A DNA stretch of 64,000 bases, taken from NCBI RefSeq assembly GCF_042647465.1, contig NZ_JBHRVN010000004.1. One strand, given 5' to 3'. The stretch's first letter is position 1; each line of letters starts with the position of its first letter. The position numbers and the translations under genes are program-made. Positions 54,837 to 63,940 of the stretch are shown in pieces. This stretch comes from Wagnerdoeblera intermedia. Lineage in GTDB: Bacteria > Pseudomonadota > Alphaproteobacteria > Rhodobacterales > Rhodobacteraceae. The notes under the pieces were generated by a model. The model searched no databases. It was not told the origin of the DNA and was given only the letters and a program-made list of their open reading frames with translations.

Positions 54837-56114
54837 TCAGGAGGCTTTGGTGATCAGGTGCTTGATCGCGCGGCTGTCGCCGATCTCGCCATCGAAGCGG
54901 ATGTAGCCAGCCACGCCGAAGCCCGGCCAGAAGTCCTTGTCCTGCAGAGCACCGATCAGCGGCTGGCCGACCTTGCGCACGAAGTATTTGCTGAAGTCGC
55001 CAAACAGCATGACCTTCGAGGCCGAAGCCGCTGAGGGGATCGCGGCCATCGCCTGGTTGACGTGGTAGCGATAGCCCAGAAGGGTGCCCGGAACGCCCTG
55101 CTGGACGTTGCCCATCTGCCAGAGATAGTTGCCGTCACCGTCCTTCAGCTTACGAAGCACCGCGAGCGTGGCATCCGAGAACATAAAGGCAGCTTTCGGC
55201 GACACGCGATAAGCCGGGTCAACCGAGTGCAGCAGGTCAATCACCTCATCAGCGGTGATGGCCGTGGCCGAGGCGGCCGTCACGCCGAGGGTTGAGGCAG
55301 TCACCACACCGTTCGGGGCCGACGAGCCGCTGCCCGTGGTCAGCTGAGTGTTTGCGATGCGGCCCAGACGTTCGCCCAGCAGCCCGCCCAGAACCTGCTC
55401 CATCACAAAGATGCTGTCGTCTGCCAGCTCCTTGGAGACGCGCAGCCATTCGGTATTCCAGGCATAGGCGTTCAGGGTGGCCGCACCAAAGACCACATCC
55501 TCACCGCCATCATCGGTCAGCGCGACACCTTCCGTGTGCGCCACACCCGTCTTGAGAATGTCGTTCACGGTCGGGATGGTGATCGCGCCGCCGCCCGTGG
55601 TGACGAGCTCGGTCGTGACGCCGGGGTCATACATCGGCCCGGTCGCAGCCATGGCCTTGACGATGATGCCCATCAGCTCAGTCGGGACGGTATAACCGCC
55701 AGCCGCCGCAGCGGTGGTCTGGGCGCGCTGTTCAACGGGAATATCGGTATAGCCACGCTTCAGGATCGCGCGGGCCTCCGGCGACATGACGCCCTCATTG
55801 CCCTGCGCGCGCAGATACTCGGCAAAAGCGGTGCGATAGTCGATCTGGTCGCCCTGATCCAGCCCGCGCTGTTCGCTGTCGGGGTGGCGGGGGCGGCGGG
55901 GATCGCCGGAATTCATGCGGGCCTCGATCTCGGCCTGCTTCAGTTCGCGCTGGATCATGCCCTCGATGCGGTCAAATTCCGCCATCGCAGTGTCGTGCGC
56001 GGCCTCGAGCTCTGCGGCGCGGGCCTCGTCGGTGTTGCTGTTGATGAGGTCCAGGCGCTCACGGGCTTCTGCGGTGATGCGGGCCTGCTTCTCGCGAAGT
56101 GCTTTGATGGTCAT
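54837..56114 (-). CDS. Phage major capsid protein (HK97 fold)
   Basis: 425 residues. The N-terminal ~115 residues form a helical delta/scaffold region (IKALREKQARITAEARERLD), then the HK97 capsid core follows (GGYTVPTELMGIIVKAMAATGPMYDPGVTT; AYAWNTEWLRVSKELADDSIFVMEQVLGGLLGERLG). GGAGGATGGC precedes the ATG at 56114. The delta domain would be removed by the neighbouring protease. Confidence 0.93.
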   Translation of the reverse strand: MTIKALREKQARITAEARERLDLINSNTDEARAAELEAAHDTAMAEFDRIEGMIQRELKQAEIEARMNSGDPRRPRHPDSEQRGLDQGDQIDYRTAFAEYLRAQGNEGVMSPEARAILKRGYTDIPVEQRAQTTAAAAGGYTVPTELMGIIVKAMAATGPMYDPGVTTELVTTGGGAITIPTVNDILKTGVAHTEGVALTDDGGEDVVFGAATLNAYAWNTEWLRVSKELADDSIFVMEQVLGGLLGERLGRIANTQLTTGSGSSAPNGVVTASTLGVTAASATAITADEVIDLLHSVDPAYRVSPKAAFMFSDATLAVLRKLKDGDGNYLWQMGNVQQGVPGTLLGYRYHVNQAMAAIPSAASASKVMLFGDFSKYFVRKVGQPLIGALQDKDFWPGFGVAGYIRFDGEIGDSRAIKHLITKAS

Positions 56115-56206
56115 GCCATCCTCCAAATATGCGGTTTCACGGCCGCCCGCGGGCATCGCGGCAGCCTGTCTCCCTTTCGGGGTGCTCGTCGGTGACGGTG
56201 GGTGGC

Positions 56207-56818
56207 TCAGATCCCGCGCGTGCGGCTGTCGATCTGGGCTTTCATGGCAAGCCGACGAGCGGCTGCGTTGAAGTTGTGGCGCCGGGCCTCCTTGCGGTGG
56301 GCCTCAAGGCTGCGCAGACCGATTTCAGTGGTCGGATAAGCCCCGCGCGGGACAACCGAGACCTCCCAGAGTTCGCCCACCTTCTCGATGGTCCGCAGCG
56401 GGGTCTCGCCGCTTTCGTCCCACGTCTGGCGACCGCCCGACATGGTGAAAGCAAAGCTCATCTGGTCGATGTTTCCGGCGCGGATATTCTCGGCCAGATC
56501 GCGGGCCGTCTGCGTCTCCGGCAGGGTGATCTCGACCTTGAGGCCGTGATCATCCTCAGACAGTCGCAGGGTGCCTGCTTTGGCCCGGCCGAGGACGTGC
56601 TGATAGTCGTGGTTGTAGAGCGCATGAATATCGTCACGGCCAATGGCGTCCGAGAACGCACCCTTCTCGATCCGCTCGCGGAAATATCCGCCGATGTCGG
56701 TCTCCTGTCCAAATACAGCGGCATAGCCTGTCAGGACGACCGCTTCATTGCCGCCGTCAGCGCGGTTTTCCAGCTTCGCGCTGGCGAGGACGCGGACCTC
56801 GCGGTTTGCGTTACTCAT
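56207..56818 (-). CDS. HK97-family prohead protease
   Basis: 203 residues with VLTGYAAVFGQETDIGGYFRERIEKGAF, catalytic His in ALYNHDYQ and Ser in IDQMSFAFTMSGG. It cuts the capsid delta domain during head maturation. It overlaps the portal 3' end by 8 bp. Confidence 0.92.
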   Translation of the reverse strand: MSNANREVRVLASAKLENRADGGNEAVVLTGYAAVFGQETDIGGYFRERIEKGAFSDAIGRDDIHALYNHDYQHVLGRAKAGTLRLSEDDHGLKVEITLPETQTARDLAENIRAGNIDQMSFAFTMSGGRQTWDESGETPLRTIEKVGELWEVSVVPRGAYPTTEIGLRSLEAHRKEARRHNFNAAARRLAMKAQIDSRTRGI

Positions 56819-58088
56819 CCTGCTCTCCTTCCGGCTCTGCCGGGGGCTGTGTTTGAGACTCAGAAGGTGTGACCTGCCCGGCCTGATCGATCGGGATCAT
56901 CGCGCCCTGCACCAGCAGGCGGTCGCCGCCGGCCGCGCTCGGCCGGTTCTCCAGCGCGCGGGCCTCATTTGGCATCAACACGCCGTTCTGGATCGCCTGG
57001 GCATATCCCTGCATGCGGGTCATGAAATCTCCGCGCAGCAGGCCATCGAGGTTGAACTCGGCATAGGTTGTCCGCGCACCGCGCCCGAAGAGCTTGAGAT
57101 TGATCTCGCCCTCGATCTGCCCGACCCATCGCAGGATCGTGTGCTTCACAAAGTGCAGGTCCTGCTGCTCGGTGTTACTGTAGGTTCCCCGCGACAGATC
57201 CTGCAGAAGGATCGGAGGCAGAGAGTAGATCCGTGCAATCTGCTCGATGCAGAAGCGCTGTGCCTCGATCATCTGCGCCTTGTGCGCGTCGACGCCGACC
57301 CCTTTCACCTCGAGGCCGGCTGGCAGGGTCATATATTTGCGCTTGTCCCGGCTGGCTTTGGAGACCGCATCGGCAATGTCGTCCGCCGCCTGTTGCAGCG
57401 ACCGCCCGCTTTGGAATGACCCGGTCACGATAAAGGGCGGGATGCCGCCATTATCGAAGAACTGGCCGCCATAGTGCGTGACCGCCTGCGCCAGCCCGAT
57501 CACATCCTTGTTCGACATGATCGGCGAGCGATGCCCCAGGCCGTCTGCGCGGAGCATAAACGGCAGATCCAGCACGTCAGCCGCGCTGTAGGTGACCGTC
57601 CGCCGGTCGCTCTCGCGGTAGACATACTGACGAACCCCGTCCACCCGCTTGATGGTCAGATTTGCAGGGTTCAATGGCCAGAGGTTCAGCACCTTCCCGG
57701 TTGCAGCCCGTTCGATAAAGAGCACACCCCGGCCGCCGGTCAGTGCCTGCTCGACCCACCATTTGAAGAGGTCGAAGGCTGAGAGCATGTCCGGTTCATT
57801 GGCGACATCATTCAGGACAGCCTGCAGTCCGGGGTTGGTCGGTTCGCGCCCGGACTTCGTCTTGCGAAACACCTGCAATGGCAGTCCGGCAATCGTGGTC
57901 GCAATGACCTGAACGGCAGCCATCACGGCGGGGACGCCGAGAGCGCTGTCGATCGTGACCGTCTCCCCAGAAGCGCTGGCCCCCATGCCAAAGCCTGAGA
58001 ACAGCTGCACCACTTCAGGCGAGGACTGCGGGATATCCGCCGTGATCTGCGCCCGCTGCTCGGGCTTTCGTTTGAATAATCCGAGCAT
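56811..58088 (-). CDS. Phage portal protein (HK97 family)
   Basis: 425 residues (GVPAVMAAVQVIATTIAGLPLQVFRK; MLSAFDLFKWWVEQALTGGRGVLFIE; IARIYSLPPILLQDLSRGTYSNTEQQ). It forms the dodecameric DNA gate. The ATG shares a base with the terminase stop. Confidence 0.93.
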   Translation of the reverse strand: MLGLFKRKPEQRAQITADIPQSSPEVVQLFSGFGMGASASGETVTIDSALGVPAVMAAVQVIATTIAGLPLQVFRKTKSGREPTNPGLQAVLNDVANEPDMLSAFDLFKWWVEQALTGGRGVLFIERAATGKVLNLWPLNPANLTIKRVDGVRQYVYRESDRRTVTYSAADVLDLPFMLRADGLGHRSPIMSNKDVIGLAQAVTHYGGQFFDNGGIPPFIVTGSFQSGRSLQQAADDIADAVSKASRDKRKYMTLPAGLEVKGVGVDAHKAQMIEAQRFCIEQIARIYSLPPILLQDLSRGTYSNTEQQDLHFVKHTILRWVGQIEGEINLKLFGRGARTTYAEFNLDGLLRGDFMTRMQGYAQAIQNGVLMPNEARALENRPSAAGGDRLLVQGAMIPIDQAGQVTPSESQTQPPAEPEGEQDE

Positions 58089-59773
58089 CACATCACCAGC
58101 TTAAATTCGGGATCGGCATCCCATGGAGTTGCGGCGGGCTGGGCTTCGTCGAGAAGCCAGCGGCCGAGCGCCATCATGCAGGCGACCGGGCCGTCGATCT
58201 TGTTCTCAGCCCGCTGTTTGGTCGGGCTGTGAATGTCTCCGGTGCGCGACCGGTTCACTACGTTGGACAGCATCCACGCAAAGGGCGCAGAGCCGTTATG
58301 GATCAGCTTTCGCTCGACGATCAGCGCATCCAGCTTTCGCATCGGCTCATTCATCAGCGTGGGCCGGTTGGCAAAGTCGATGCAGGCCACGCCCTGCTCC
58401 ATCAGCTCGACGGCCATCTGCCGCGAGTGCAGTGGGTCAAAGGCCACCTCGCGCACCTGAAAGCGGGCACAGAAGTCGAGGATATCCGCGAGGATCTCCC
58501 GGTCGTCGGTGACCGCGCCATCGGTCTCGATCAGCAGGCCTTCATCGCGCCATGTCCGGAAGTGCTCGTTTTCCGGCTGCTCGATGGTCTCCGAGGGCAG
58601 ATAGTAGCGCCCGAAGCGGGCATAGCCGTCGCCGTGTTTGAACAGCAGCTCCACCGCCGTCAGGTCGCGTTTTTCGGCGAGGTCGATGCCGATGATGCAC
58701 TCCTGCCCCTCGAACTGATCGAGCGAAAGCGAAGGATCTGCCGCCTCCTGATAGCGCAGCACGTTGAAATAGGCGTCCCGGGCCGAAACCCAGACGTTCA
58801 GGTGTTTGGTCTTGAACGCCCCGGCCTTACGCGGGCTGGTCATGGCCTCCGTCTGGCGGGCCAGAAGGAAGTCCTCAAAGACCGAGATCCCGAAGTTCGG
58901 GTTGGCCTTGCGCAGCACCTCCGGGGCGGTCCAGTCATCGCCCTCATCGACGCCATAGATCAGCGCAAAAAGCTCATCATCCGCCCGCGTGCCTTCCAGC
59001 ATCGCCTGAGCTTCCTGCTGCATGGCGTAGCAGGGGCCTGAGATATTGTCGCCTGCGGTGGTGATCACCAGCATCAGCGGCTGCTCACGCGCCCCCATCC
59101 CGGTTTCCATGGTCGAATAGAGCACATCCGTAGGATGCTCGTGGTATTCGTCGACGATGGCGCAGCTGGGCGAGGCCCCATCCCCCGGCGTGCCGATCAC
59201 GGCCTCAAAGCGGGAGCCATTGCCCAGAACGTGCAGGTTCTTTGCGTTTACGCTCAGGCCGAAGTGGCTTAGCAGCGCCGGCGACTTCTGCGCCATCAGC
59301 TTCGCTGGGCGAAACACCTCCCATGCCTGCTTCTCGCTGGTGGCTCCGGAATAGACCTCGGCTCCGTGCTCACCGTCTGCGACCAGCATGTAAAGGCCGA
59401 TCCCGGCTGCGAGCGCCGACTTTCCGTTCTTCCGGGGCACCAGCAGGAGCAGTTTGCGAAAGCGCCGCAGTCCGTCTTTCTTGCGCACCCAGCCAAAGGC
59501 CACGACGACAAAGAAGATCTGCCACGGCTGCAGCTTGAGCTTCTCACCCTTTGCCGCCCATTTGCCCTTGGTGTGGGGCATCATCTCGATGAATTTGGCG
59601 ACCTTTGCGCCCTTCTTCGGGTCGAAGGTGTATTTGAAGGTCCTGTCCGACTGCCATTCCAGATCGTCGAGGTGACGCTGGCACGCGAGGCGGATGTATT
59701 TGTTCGCCGGGATACGCCCTGCTACCACATCACGGGCGTAGGCCTCAGCGGTTGCGGCATATCCCTGCTTCAT
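58088..59773 (-). CDS. Terminase large subunit (HK97-type)
   Basis: 561 residues. The ATPase has Walker A-like VPRKNGKSALAAG near residue 112 and Walker B CAIVDEYHEHPTD. The nuclease domain carries IGIDLAEKRDLTAVELLF and a later Asp (VAFDPLHSR). It packages DNA into the prohead. It overlaps the small subunit gene by 4 bp. Confidence 0.94.
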   Translation of the reverse strand: MKQGYAATAEAYARDVVAGRIPANKYIRLACQRHLDDLEWQSDRTFKYTFDPKKGAKVAKFIEMMPHTKGKWAAKGEKLKLQPWQIFFVVVAFGWVRKKDGLRRFRKLLLLVPRKNGKSALAAGIGLYMLVADGEHGAEVYSGATSEKQAWEVFRPAKLMAQKSPALLSHFGLSVNAKNLHVLGNGSRFEAVIGTPGDGASPSCAIVDEYHEHPTDVLYSTMETGMGAREQPLMLVITTAGDNISGPCYAMQQEAQAMLEGTRADDELFALIYGVDEGDDWTAPEVLRKANPNFGISVFEDFLLARQTEAMTSPRKAGAFKTKHLNVWVSARDAYFNVLRYQEAADPSLSLDQFEGQECIIGIDLAEKRDLTAVELLFKHGDGYARFGRYYLPSETIEQPENEHFRTWRDEGLLIETDGAVTDDREILADILDFCARFQVREVAFDPLHSRQMAVELMEQGVACIDFANRPTLMNEPMRKLDALIVERKLIHNGSAPFAWMLSNVVNRSRTGDIHSPTKQRAENKIDGPVACMMALGRWLLDEAQPAATPWDADPEFKLVM

Positions 59774-60225
59774 ATCGCATCATCCAGCCCTGCAAATGGG
59801 TTGGCCTCCGGGGCCTTGCCTGCGCTGACCTTTGACCGCGCCGATGGCGTCAGGCCGAACTCTGCCAGCAGGCTCTGAGCGTGGCGCATGGCCTCGTTTC
59901 GCATGGCGACTTCGGGCCGCGCTTTTACAAGCCCGCCCTCGCTGGTGTAGGTCCGCCCCGCGTCTTCGACCATGACGGTCAGGATTTCAACTTCCTCGAG
60001 CCGCGAGGCGCAGAGCGCGAGCGCATGGGTGTCGTCAGGCGAGGCAATGCCCATGCCGTGCAGCGTGGCGCTGATCTGGTCGAAGATCTCGGCGGCGCGG
60101 CTGGAAAGCCAGGCCGGAGCCACCGCCAGCCCCTGGTTTGCGACCGGCTCATCCTTATTGATCCGGCTCGGGCGCTTCTCGCCGGCCACGATCTTGAGGT
60201 GGGTCGGCTTGGGTTTCCTGCCCAT
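59770..60225 (-). CDS. Phage terminase small subunit, P27 family
   Basis: 151 residues (GRKPKPTHLKIVAGEKRPSRINKDEP, then AWLSSRAAEIFDQISATLHGMG and ALALCASRLEEVE). Typical of P27-type small terminases that recognise the packaging site. GGAGGG lies upstream of the ATG at 60225. Confidence 0.88.
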   Translation of the reverse strand: MGRKPKPTHLKIVAGEKRPSRINKDEPVANQGLAVAPAWLSSRAAEIFDQISATLHGMGIASPDDTHALALCASRLEEVEILTVMVEDAGRTYTSEGGLVKARPEVAMRNEAMRHAQSLLAEFGLTPSARSKVSAGKAPEANPFAGLDDAI

Positions 60226-60419
60226 GTCAAAACCCTCCAAAAAAATGTCTCAGTTTTGGCCGCGTAAAAAATCGATGGGGGCCGCCGCTCCGGAAGATTA
60301 TGCCCTGAGCTTTGACCCACCCCCCGTGGGAGGCAGGGTCGCTATCTCGATGGGGGCGGGTACCCGCCGCACAGATCGCCCTGCATGGCCCTCTCCGTAG
60401 CTCTGAGGCGCGTTGACTG

Positions 60420-60683
60420 TCAGAGGCCGCGTCGCTCAGTATCCTTGACCCCCTTGAGGATGCTCGGGATAGCAGCCTTCACTGCTGCATCGACCCTGTC
60501 TGCAATTGGGGTATCCGGCTCGACTGCGAACTCAGCGTTCAGTGCGGCGATGACTGCCCGTGTGATCCGGCTTGCATCGGCTGTGGTCAACTCATCAACA
60601 GCCACGCGCACGGCGTCTCTTCCGTTTGGCCCAATGATGACGCCACCGGGCATCTCGATAAATTCTCTGAACGCTTTCATCAT
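60420..60683 (-). CDS. Phage hypothetical protein
   Basis: 87 residues (KAFREFIEMPGGVIIGPNGRDAVRVAVDELTTADASRITRAVIAALNAEF). It starts in ATGA overlap with the HNH gene, so it is probably real. Family not recognised. Confidence 0.55.
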   Translation of the reverse strand: MMKAFREFIEMPGGVIIGPNGRDAVRVAVDELTTADASRITRAVIAALNAEFAVEPDTPIADRVDAAVKAAIPSILKGVKDTERRGL

Positions 60684-61054
60684 TGTCCCTTTCGCTTTCT
60701 CACCCACGCCAGCAACGCCTCTCCAGAGAACCGCGCCTCTGCCCGCTGCTTCTCGCCGTCATGGTGTCGCTTGCACAGGCTGGTGAAGGTGTTGCGCCAG
60801 AACAGATCCGGGTCGCCCTCATGGGGCAGGTCGTGATCGAGAACATTGGCTGGCACCACGTGCCCATCGGCCAGGCAGTATTCGCAGAGCGGCTGCAGTC
60901 TCAGCTGCTGTAGGCGGAAGCGTTCCCACTCTGCGGTATATCCGCGCTCACGGGCGCTGCCGCGATCCTCTCGCGCCTTTGGCTTATGGCGAGGGGCTGG
61001 CTTATGCGCCGCTCCCGATCGCGGGAGGCCGTGGCGGCCGGGGGCTTGGGCCAT
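60680..61054 (-). CDS. HNH endonuclease
   Basis: 124 residues. The HNH core is PLCEYCLADGHVVPANVLDHDLPHEGDPDLFWRNTFTSLCKRHHDGEK, with two CxxC/CxxH zinc pairs, the catalytic His in LDHD and the Asn in WRNTF. HNH genes next to terminase genes take part in DNA packaging cleavage in HK97-like phages. Confidence 0.9.
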   Translation of the reverse strand: MAQAPGRHGLPRSGAAHKPAPRHKPKAREDRGSARERGYTAEWERFRLQQLRLQPLCEYCLADGHVVPANVLDHDLPHEGDPDLFWRNTFTSLCKRHHDGEKQRAEARFSGEALLAWVRKRKGQ

Positions 61055-61173
61055 GCGTCCTGCGGGTTCCGTTGCCGGATTATCCGCCCTCTGATGATGT
61101 GTGGAAATCTCTCCGGATTGCCTGCCTTGCTCTTTGCTGCTTGAAGATTGCTATGACGAGCAGGAGGTCAGGC

Positions 61174-61431
61174 GTGAGCGATCAAAAGAACTGGTTTGAA
61201 CAGGCGAGAGCCCAGGAGGCGCGAAAAAAGAGCAACTGGTGGAAATGGCTGCTCGGCCTGTGCTTTCTTCTGTTCTTCTGCAGCGATGGTGACCGCAAAG
61301 AGAAGCGGTATTGCTATAACTTCGGTGAAGAACCCAATATCCGGCGCGCTTGTTTCAAGGAAAAGCTCGCGCCGGATACGGAATGTGTTTTCACGGAGGA
61401 CGGTGGTGTGTCCTGTCGCATCCCCAGCTGA
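61174..61431 (+). CDS. Small membrane protein, phage moron
   Basis: 85 residues from a GTG with AGGAGG 6 bp upstream. One membrane helix (WWKWLLGLCFLLFFCS) is followed by a short Cys-containing part (YCYNFGEEPNIRRACFKEKL and TECVFTEDGGVSCRIP) that could form two disulfides outside the membrane. It is read against the phage genes; function unknown. Confidence 0.6.
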   Translation: MSDQKNWFEQARAQEARKKSNWWKWLLGLCFLLFFCSDGDRKEKRYCYNFGEEPNIRRACFKEKLAPDTECVFTEDGGVSCRIPS

Positions 61432-61592
61432 TGCCCCCTCAAGAGACACGCCTGCTACCCGCGAAGTGGCTGAAGCCGGACGCCCGGAAGGGGACCGCAG
61501 GGAGGCGTGTCGCTGGAAGGGGAAACGTCATGGGTGTGGTATAGAAGAGGTCGCGGTGACCTTTTCAGATATCACAGCAAAAAGGAGCACCC

Positions 61593-61796
61593 ATGAAGCT
61601 ATCATTGGCAGCAGAATTCAGCGTCAATATCGACTTGATATTTAACAATCAAACGCCGCCAACCATTCGCCCCGCAACATCGAGCCTCATATCGCAGGAG
61701 GCTCCGATGAAGCGGTTTGACCGCATTGTTGCGACATCTGCCTTGGGGGTGGCTGTCATTCAGCTAGCGCACAATTTCGGCTGGCTCACTTGGTGA
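61593..61796 (+). CDS. Small hypothetical protein with possible internal start
   Basis: 67 residues from 61593 (AAAGGAGCACCC upstream). An in-frame ATG at 61707 has an even better site (CAGGAGGCTCCG) and gives a 29-residue peptide with one hydrophobic stretch (IVATSALGVAVIQLAHNFGW). Both may be used. It ends opposite the 3' end of the Acb2-like gene. Confidence 0.4.
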   Translation: MKLSLAAEFSVNIDLIFNNQTPPTIRPATSSLISQEAPMKRFDRIVATSALGVAVIQLAHNFGWLTW

Positions 61797-62004
61797 CGTG
61801 TTTCACAGCCCACATCACTGCCTGCTCGGCATTGGTGATGGCCAGCGACAGTTCGCGGCTTCCGCCGATCTCCTGGCATTTGGCAATGAAAGCGGCGCCG
61901 AGATCCTTCAACTCAAGCATCTGGGCTTTCTCGGCGTCCGTCAGGACGCGATACGCGTGGCGCACGACATTGTTCGCCGTCCGATCATCGGAGGCGCTGT
62001 TCAC
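61786..62004 (-). CDS. Acb2/Tad1-type hairpin domain protein (putative anti-CBASS/anti-Thoeris)
   Basis: 72 residues from a GTG at 62004 (start uncertain). VRHAYRVLTDAEKAQMLELK, DLGAAFIAKCQEIGGSRELS and LAITNAEQAVMWAVKHVTK match the helical-hairpin domain shared by Acb2 and Tad1, including the conserved SRExSLAxTxxExAxMWAVKHxT end. Those phage proteins sequester cyclic nucleotide signals of CBASS or Thoeris defence. It lies right after a minus-strand terminator, so it needs its own promoter. Family resemblance is by eye; ligand specificity is unknown. Confidence 0.7.
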   Translation of the reverse strand: MNSASDDRTANNVVRHAYRVLTDAEKAQMLELKDLGAAFIAKCQEIGGSRELSLAITNAEQAVMWAVKHVTK

Positions 62005-62039
62005 TTCGGCCGTTGTTGGCTCCTGATGTGCTGAAATGC

Positions 62040-62072
62040 AAAACGCCCGAGGCAGGATCTCTGCTTCGGGCG
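62040..62072 (-). terminator. Rho-independent terminator
   Basis: On the minus strand a 12-bp stem with one mismatch (CGCCCGAAGCAG/CTGCCTCGGGCG) is followed by TTTT. It ends an unknown short transcript from 62,080-62,240, a stretch with no clear gene. Confidence 0.65.
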
Positions 62073-62241
62073 CTTGTAGTGCTGCGTTACATGTACCCTG
62101 GGGAGCTACAAGCTCTGCTCGTACGAGGCTGTAGCCGTGTATCGTCTCAGACTTAGCGGCTAAATTTGTCCGAGCAGACGATCTTCGTAGGGACTGGTCC
62201 TCACCTGTGTTAGGGCTGCCAGTTCTCAACAGGATGACTTA

Positions 62242-62511
62242 ATGTTTCAATCACAGTATTTGTACATCGATCTACCGGGATTTGATGAGCCTCAGGAATG
62301 CTCAGTAGAGCTGAACCAGGGATCTCCAGCCGGCTGGCACTGCTTGTCGGTGAAAAATCGGACACCCAGCGAGTTTTCTGCCTCTTGGATCGGCCAAGGT
62401 GCGGCCATGAAGGGCTCGATCAACGGCGACTTTACTATCATGGACGGCACTACGCTCCGTGATGATGAAGCACTCCGCGTTCTTGTAAGGCCCTCTGTGC
62501 GAGCTTCTTGA
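62242..62511 (+). CDS. Hypothetical phage protein
   Basis: 89 residues (LYIDLPGFDEPQECSVELNQ, GSPAGWHCLSVKNRTPSEFS). AGGATGACTT before the ATG. Family not recognised; composition is ordinary for a small soluble protein. Confidence 0.5.
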   Translation: MFQSQYLYIDLPGFDEPQECSVELNQGSPAGWHCLSVKNRTPSEFSASWIGQGAAMKGSINGDFTIMDGTTLRDDEALRVLVRPSVRAS

Positions 62512-62681
62512 GCCGTGGATTGATACCTATGGCTGCGGTCCGACTTGAAACCGGCCAGAGCTGGCCGAAATTCTTTTCGGACCCCGTCACGGCGCAGCCA
62601 ATTACAAGGCTATCACTGAACTTATAAAGGTATAGCGTCCCAAGTGGGCCAAGTATCGGCCCGCTTTGTAAGGATATCATC

Positions 62682-62816
62682 ATGGCTAAGGGCATGGCGA
62701 AACGCGGACGTGACGAAAAGAAGCCGAAGAAGGTCGTTCCCAAGACCAATGCTTCAGCACCGAGCCTGAAGAACCTGGTCGCCGCGACCCCGGCGCTCCA
62801 AATCAAGACCCGGTAA
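62682..62816 (+). CDS. Small very basic protein
   Basis: 44 residues, Lys/Arg-rich N-terminal half (AKGMAKRGRDEKKPKKVVPK), AAGGAT upstream of the ATG. Short basic proteins of this look recur in alphaproteobacteria and phages; function unknown. A terminator lies 72 bp after its stop. Confidence 0.6.
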   Translation: MAKGMAKRGRDEKKPKKVVPKTNASAPSLKNLVAATPALQIKTR

Positions 62817-62888
62817 CATTGAGCGGCGGCTTCCTGAGAGGGCTCACAAAATGAGTTTCGGGCCGCCTCAATGCCTGCAAATATAAAA

Positions 62889-62919
62889 GCGCCCGAGGAA
62901 TTCCGCGGGCGCATTTTTT
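62889..62919 (+). terminator. Bidirectional terminator
   Basis: GCGCCCG/CGGGCGC stem with T runs on both strands (62914-62919 on plus, a shorter one on minus). It separates the plus-strand basic protein gene from the minus-strand gene ending at 62993. Confidence 0.75.
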
Positions 62920-62992
62920 ATCACCAGATTTCGGACCTTTCATGGTCGCGCCTCTGGCGATTGTTCATTTCTGGCACCTTTCGGCGATCCTG

Positions 62993-63511
62993 TCAACTGA
63001 TCGCGTCGAGGCCAATCCGAAGCCGCTGCATGTGGCGCTCCCTCTGCGCCGGGTTCCCGTGCCAGACGGGCTGATCCTCCAGCACTACGCGCTGCATCAC
63101 GGGCTTGCTGGCGGCAGGCACCTCAGCCCATGCTTCCCGGAATTGTTCGCGGGCGTCCACCTTCGCCGCTAGTGGATCAAAGCCGTCAGTTGCCTTACCT
63201 CCGAAGATTGCCGCCAGCGGGTCGCGGTCCGGATAACCCTCAGCGGCGCGGGCCAAGCGCTCGGCAGCGAGAAGCTGGGTCTCAGTCAGGTCACCCTTCC
63301 GGGCATAGAGCTGCACCCAGGTCTGTCGGCGCTTGCGCTTGCCGCCAGTCAGAACCTCCCTGCCCGTCTCCTTGTCCTCGGCCGTGGCAGGCTCAACCCG
63401 CAGCCGGATCTGGTTTGCCGGCCCCTCGGCGCCACGGTCCCACTGCGGGAGCGTGATCGGGGCGACCTTCGCCTTTCGGCCTTTGCGTGTATGGAACGTC
63501 ATAGCGTTCAT
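62993..63511 (-). CDS. Phage protein, DUF6456-like
   Basis: 172 residues. An N-terminal basic region (FHTRKGRKAKVAPITL) precedes a helical part (QLLAAERLARAAEGYPDRDPLAAIFGG; VDAREQFREAWAEVPAASKPVMQRVVLED), with the AAERL ... VDAR.. layout seen in DUF6456 proteins of alphaproteobacterial phages. It may be a regulator; function not established. Confidence 0.55.
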   Translation of the reverse strand: MNAMTFHTRKGRKAKVAPITLPQWDRGAEGPANQIRLRVEPATAEDKETGREVLTGGKRKRRQTWVQLYARKGDLTETQLLAAERLARAAEGYPDRDPLAAIFGGKATDGFDPLAAKVDAREQFREAWAEVPAASKPVMQRVVLEDQPVWHGNPAQRERHMQRLRIGLDAIS

Positions 63512-63634
63512 GTCTCACTGTCCTGATGGTGTTTTTATGGGCGGGCCTTAGTGGCCCTGCTCCTGAATTCAGCTTGATGCATGAGGCCTGAAGTGCGACA
63601 CCTTTGGGGAAGGCATTGAAAACAGGTGCATCTT

Positions 63635-63940
63635 TTGAAGCGTCGCAATTTGGTCGTCATTAAATACATCGCGGCAGTGTTCTTCGCGTACATCGCAGCA
63701 GCTGTAGTGGCCGAGGCTCCGATATTTGGGCTGTTCACCATCCCGACAATATCCTGGCCGACTGTGTTCGAGGTAATTGCGTGGCTCTTCTTCGGTCTGA
63801 TGGTTTTTGCCCCGTATTTGTTTGCGGATGAAATCGAAGGGAAGGATCGCAAATGGGGGGGCTTGCTGCTTCTTATGGGCAAGATCCTCTCATTCATCTT
63901 CGGTGGCGTTTATGTATTCGCGCTGATCTTCCGCTTGTGA
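63635..63940 (+). CDS. Membrane protein, possible moron
   Basis: About 101 residues with three to four membrane helices (VIKYIAAVFFAYIAAAVVAEA, VFEVIAWLFFGLMVFAPYLF, LLLLMGKILSFIFGGVYVFAL). No ATG; a TTG at 63635 or GTG at 63626 would serve. Its end overlaps the next minus-strand frame by about 50 bp. Family not recognised. Confidence 0.45.
   Translation: MKRRNLVVIKYIAAVFFAYIAAAVVAEAPIFGLFTIPTISWPTVFEVIAWLFFGLMVFAPYLFADEIEGKDRKWGGLLLLMGKILSFIFGGVYVFALIFRL

Noticed and set aside
39323..60225. Gene transfer agent rather than a phage
   Set aside because: Gene order shares GTA features, but the lambda-like G/T shift, gpJ-like hub, HNH gene and full lysis set with morons point to a real siphophage.
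62450..62914. 154-residue minus-strand frame
   Set aside because: It overlaps the better supported plus-strand genes at 62242 and 62682, crosses a terminator, and has no domain.
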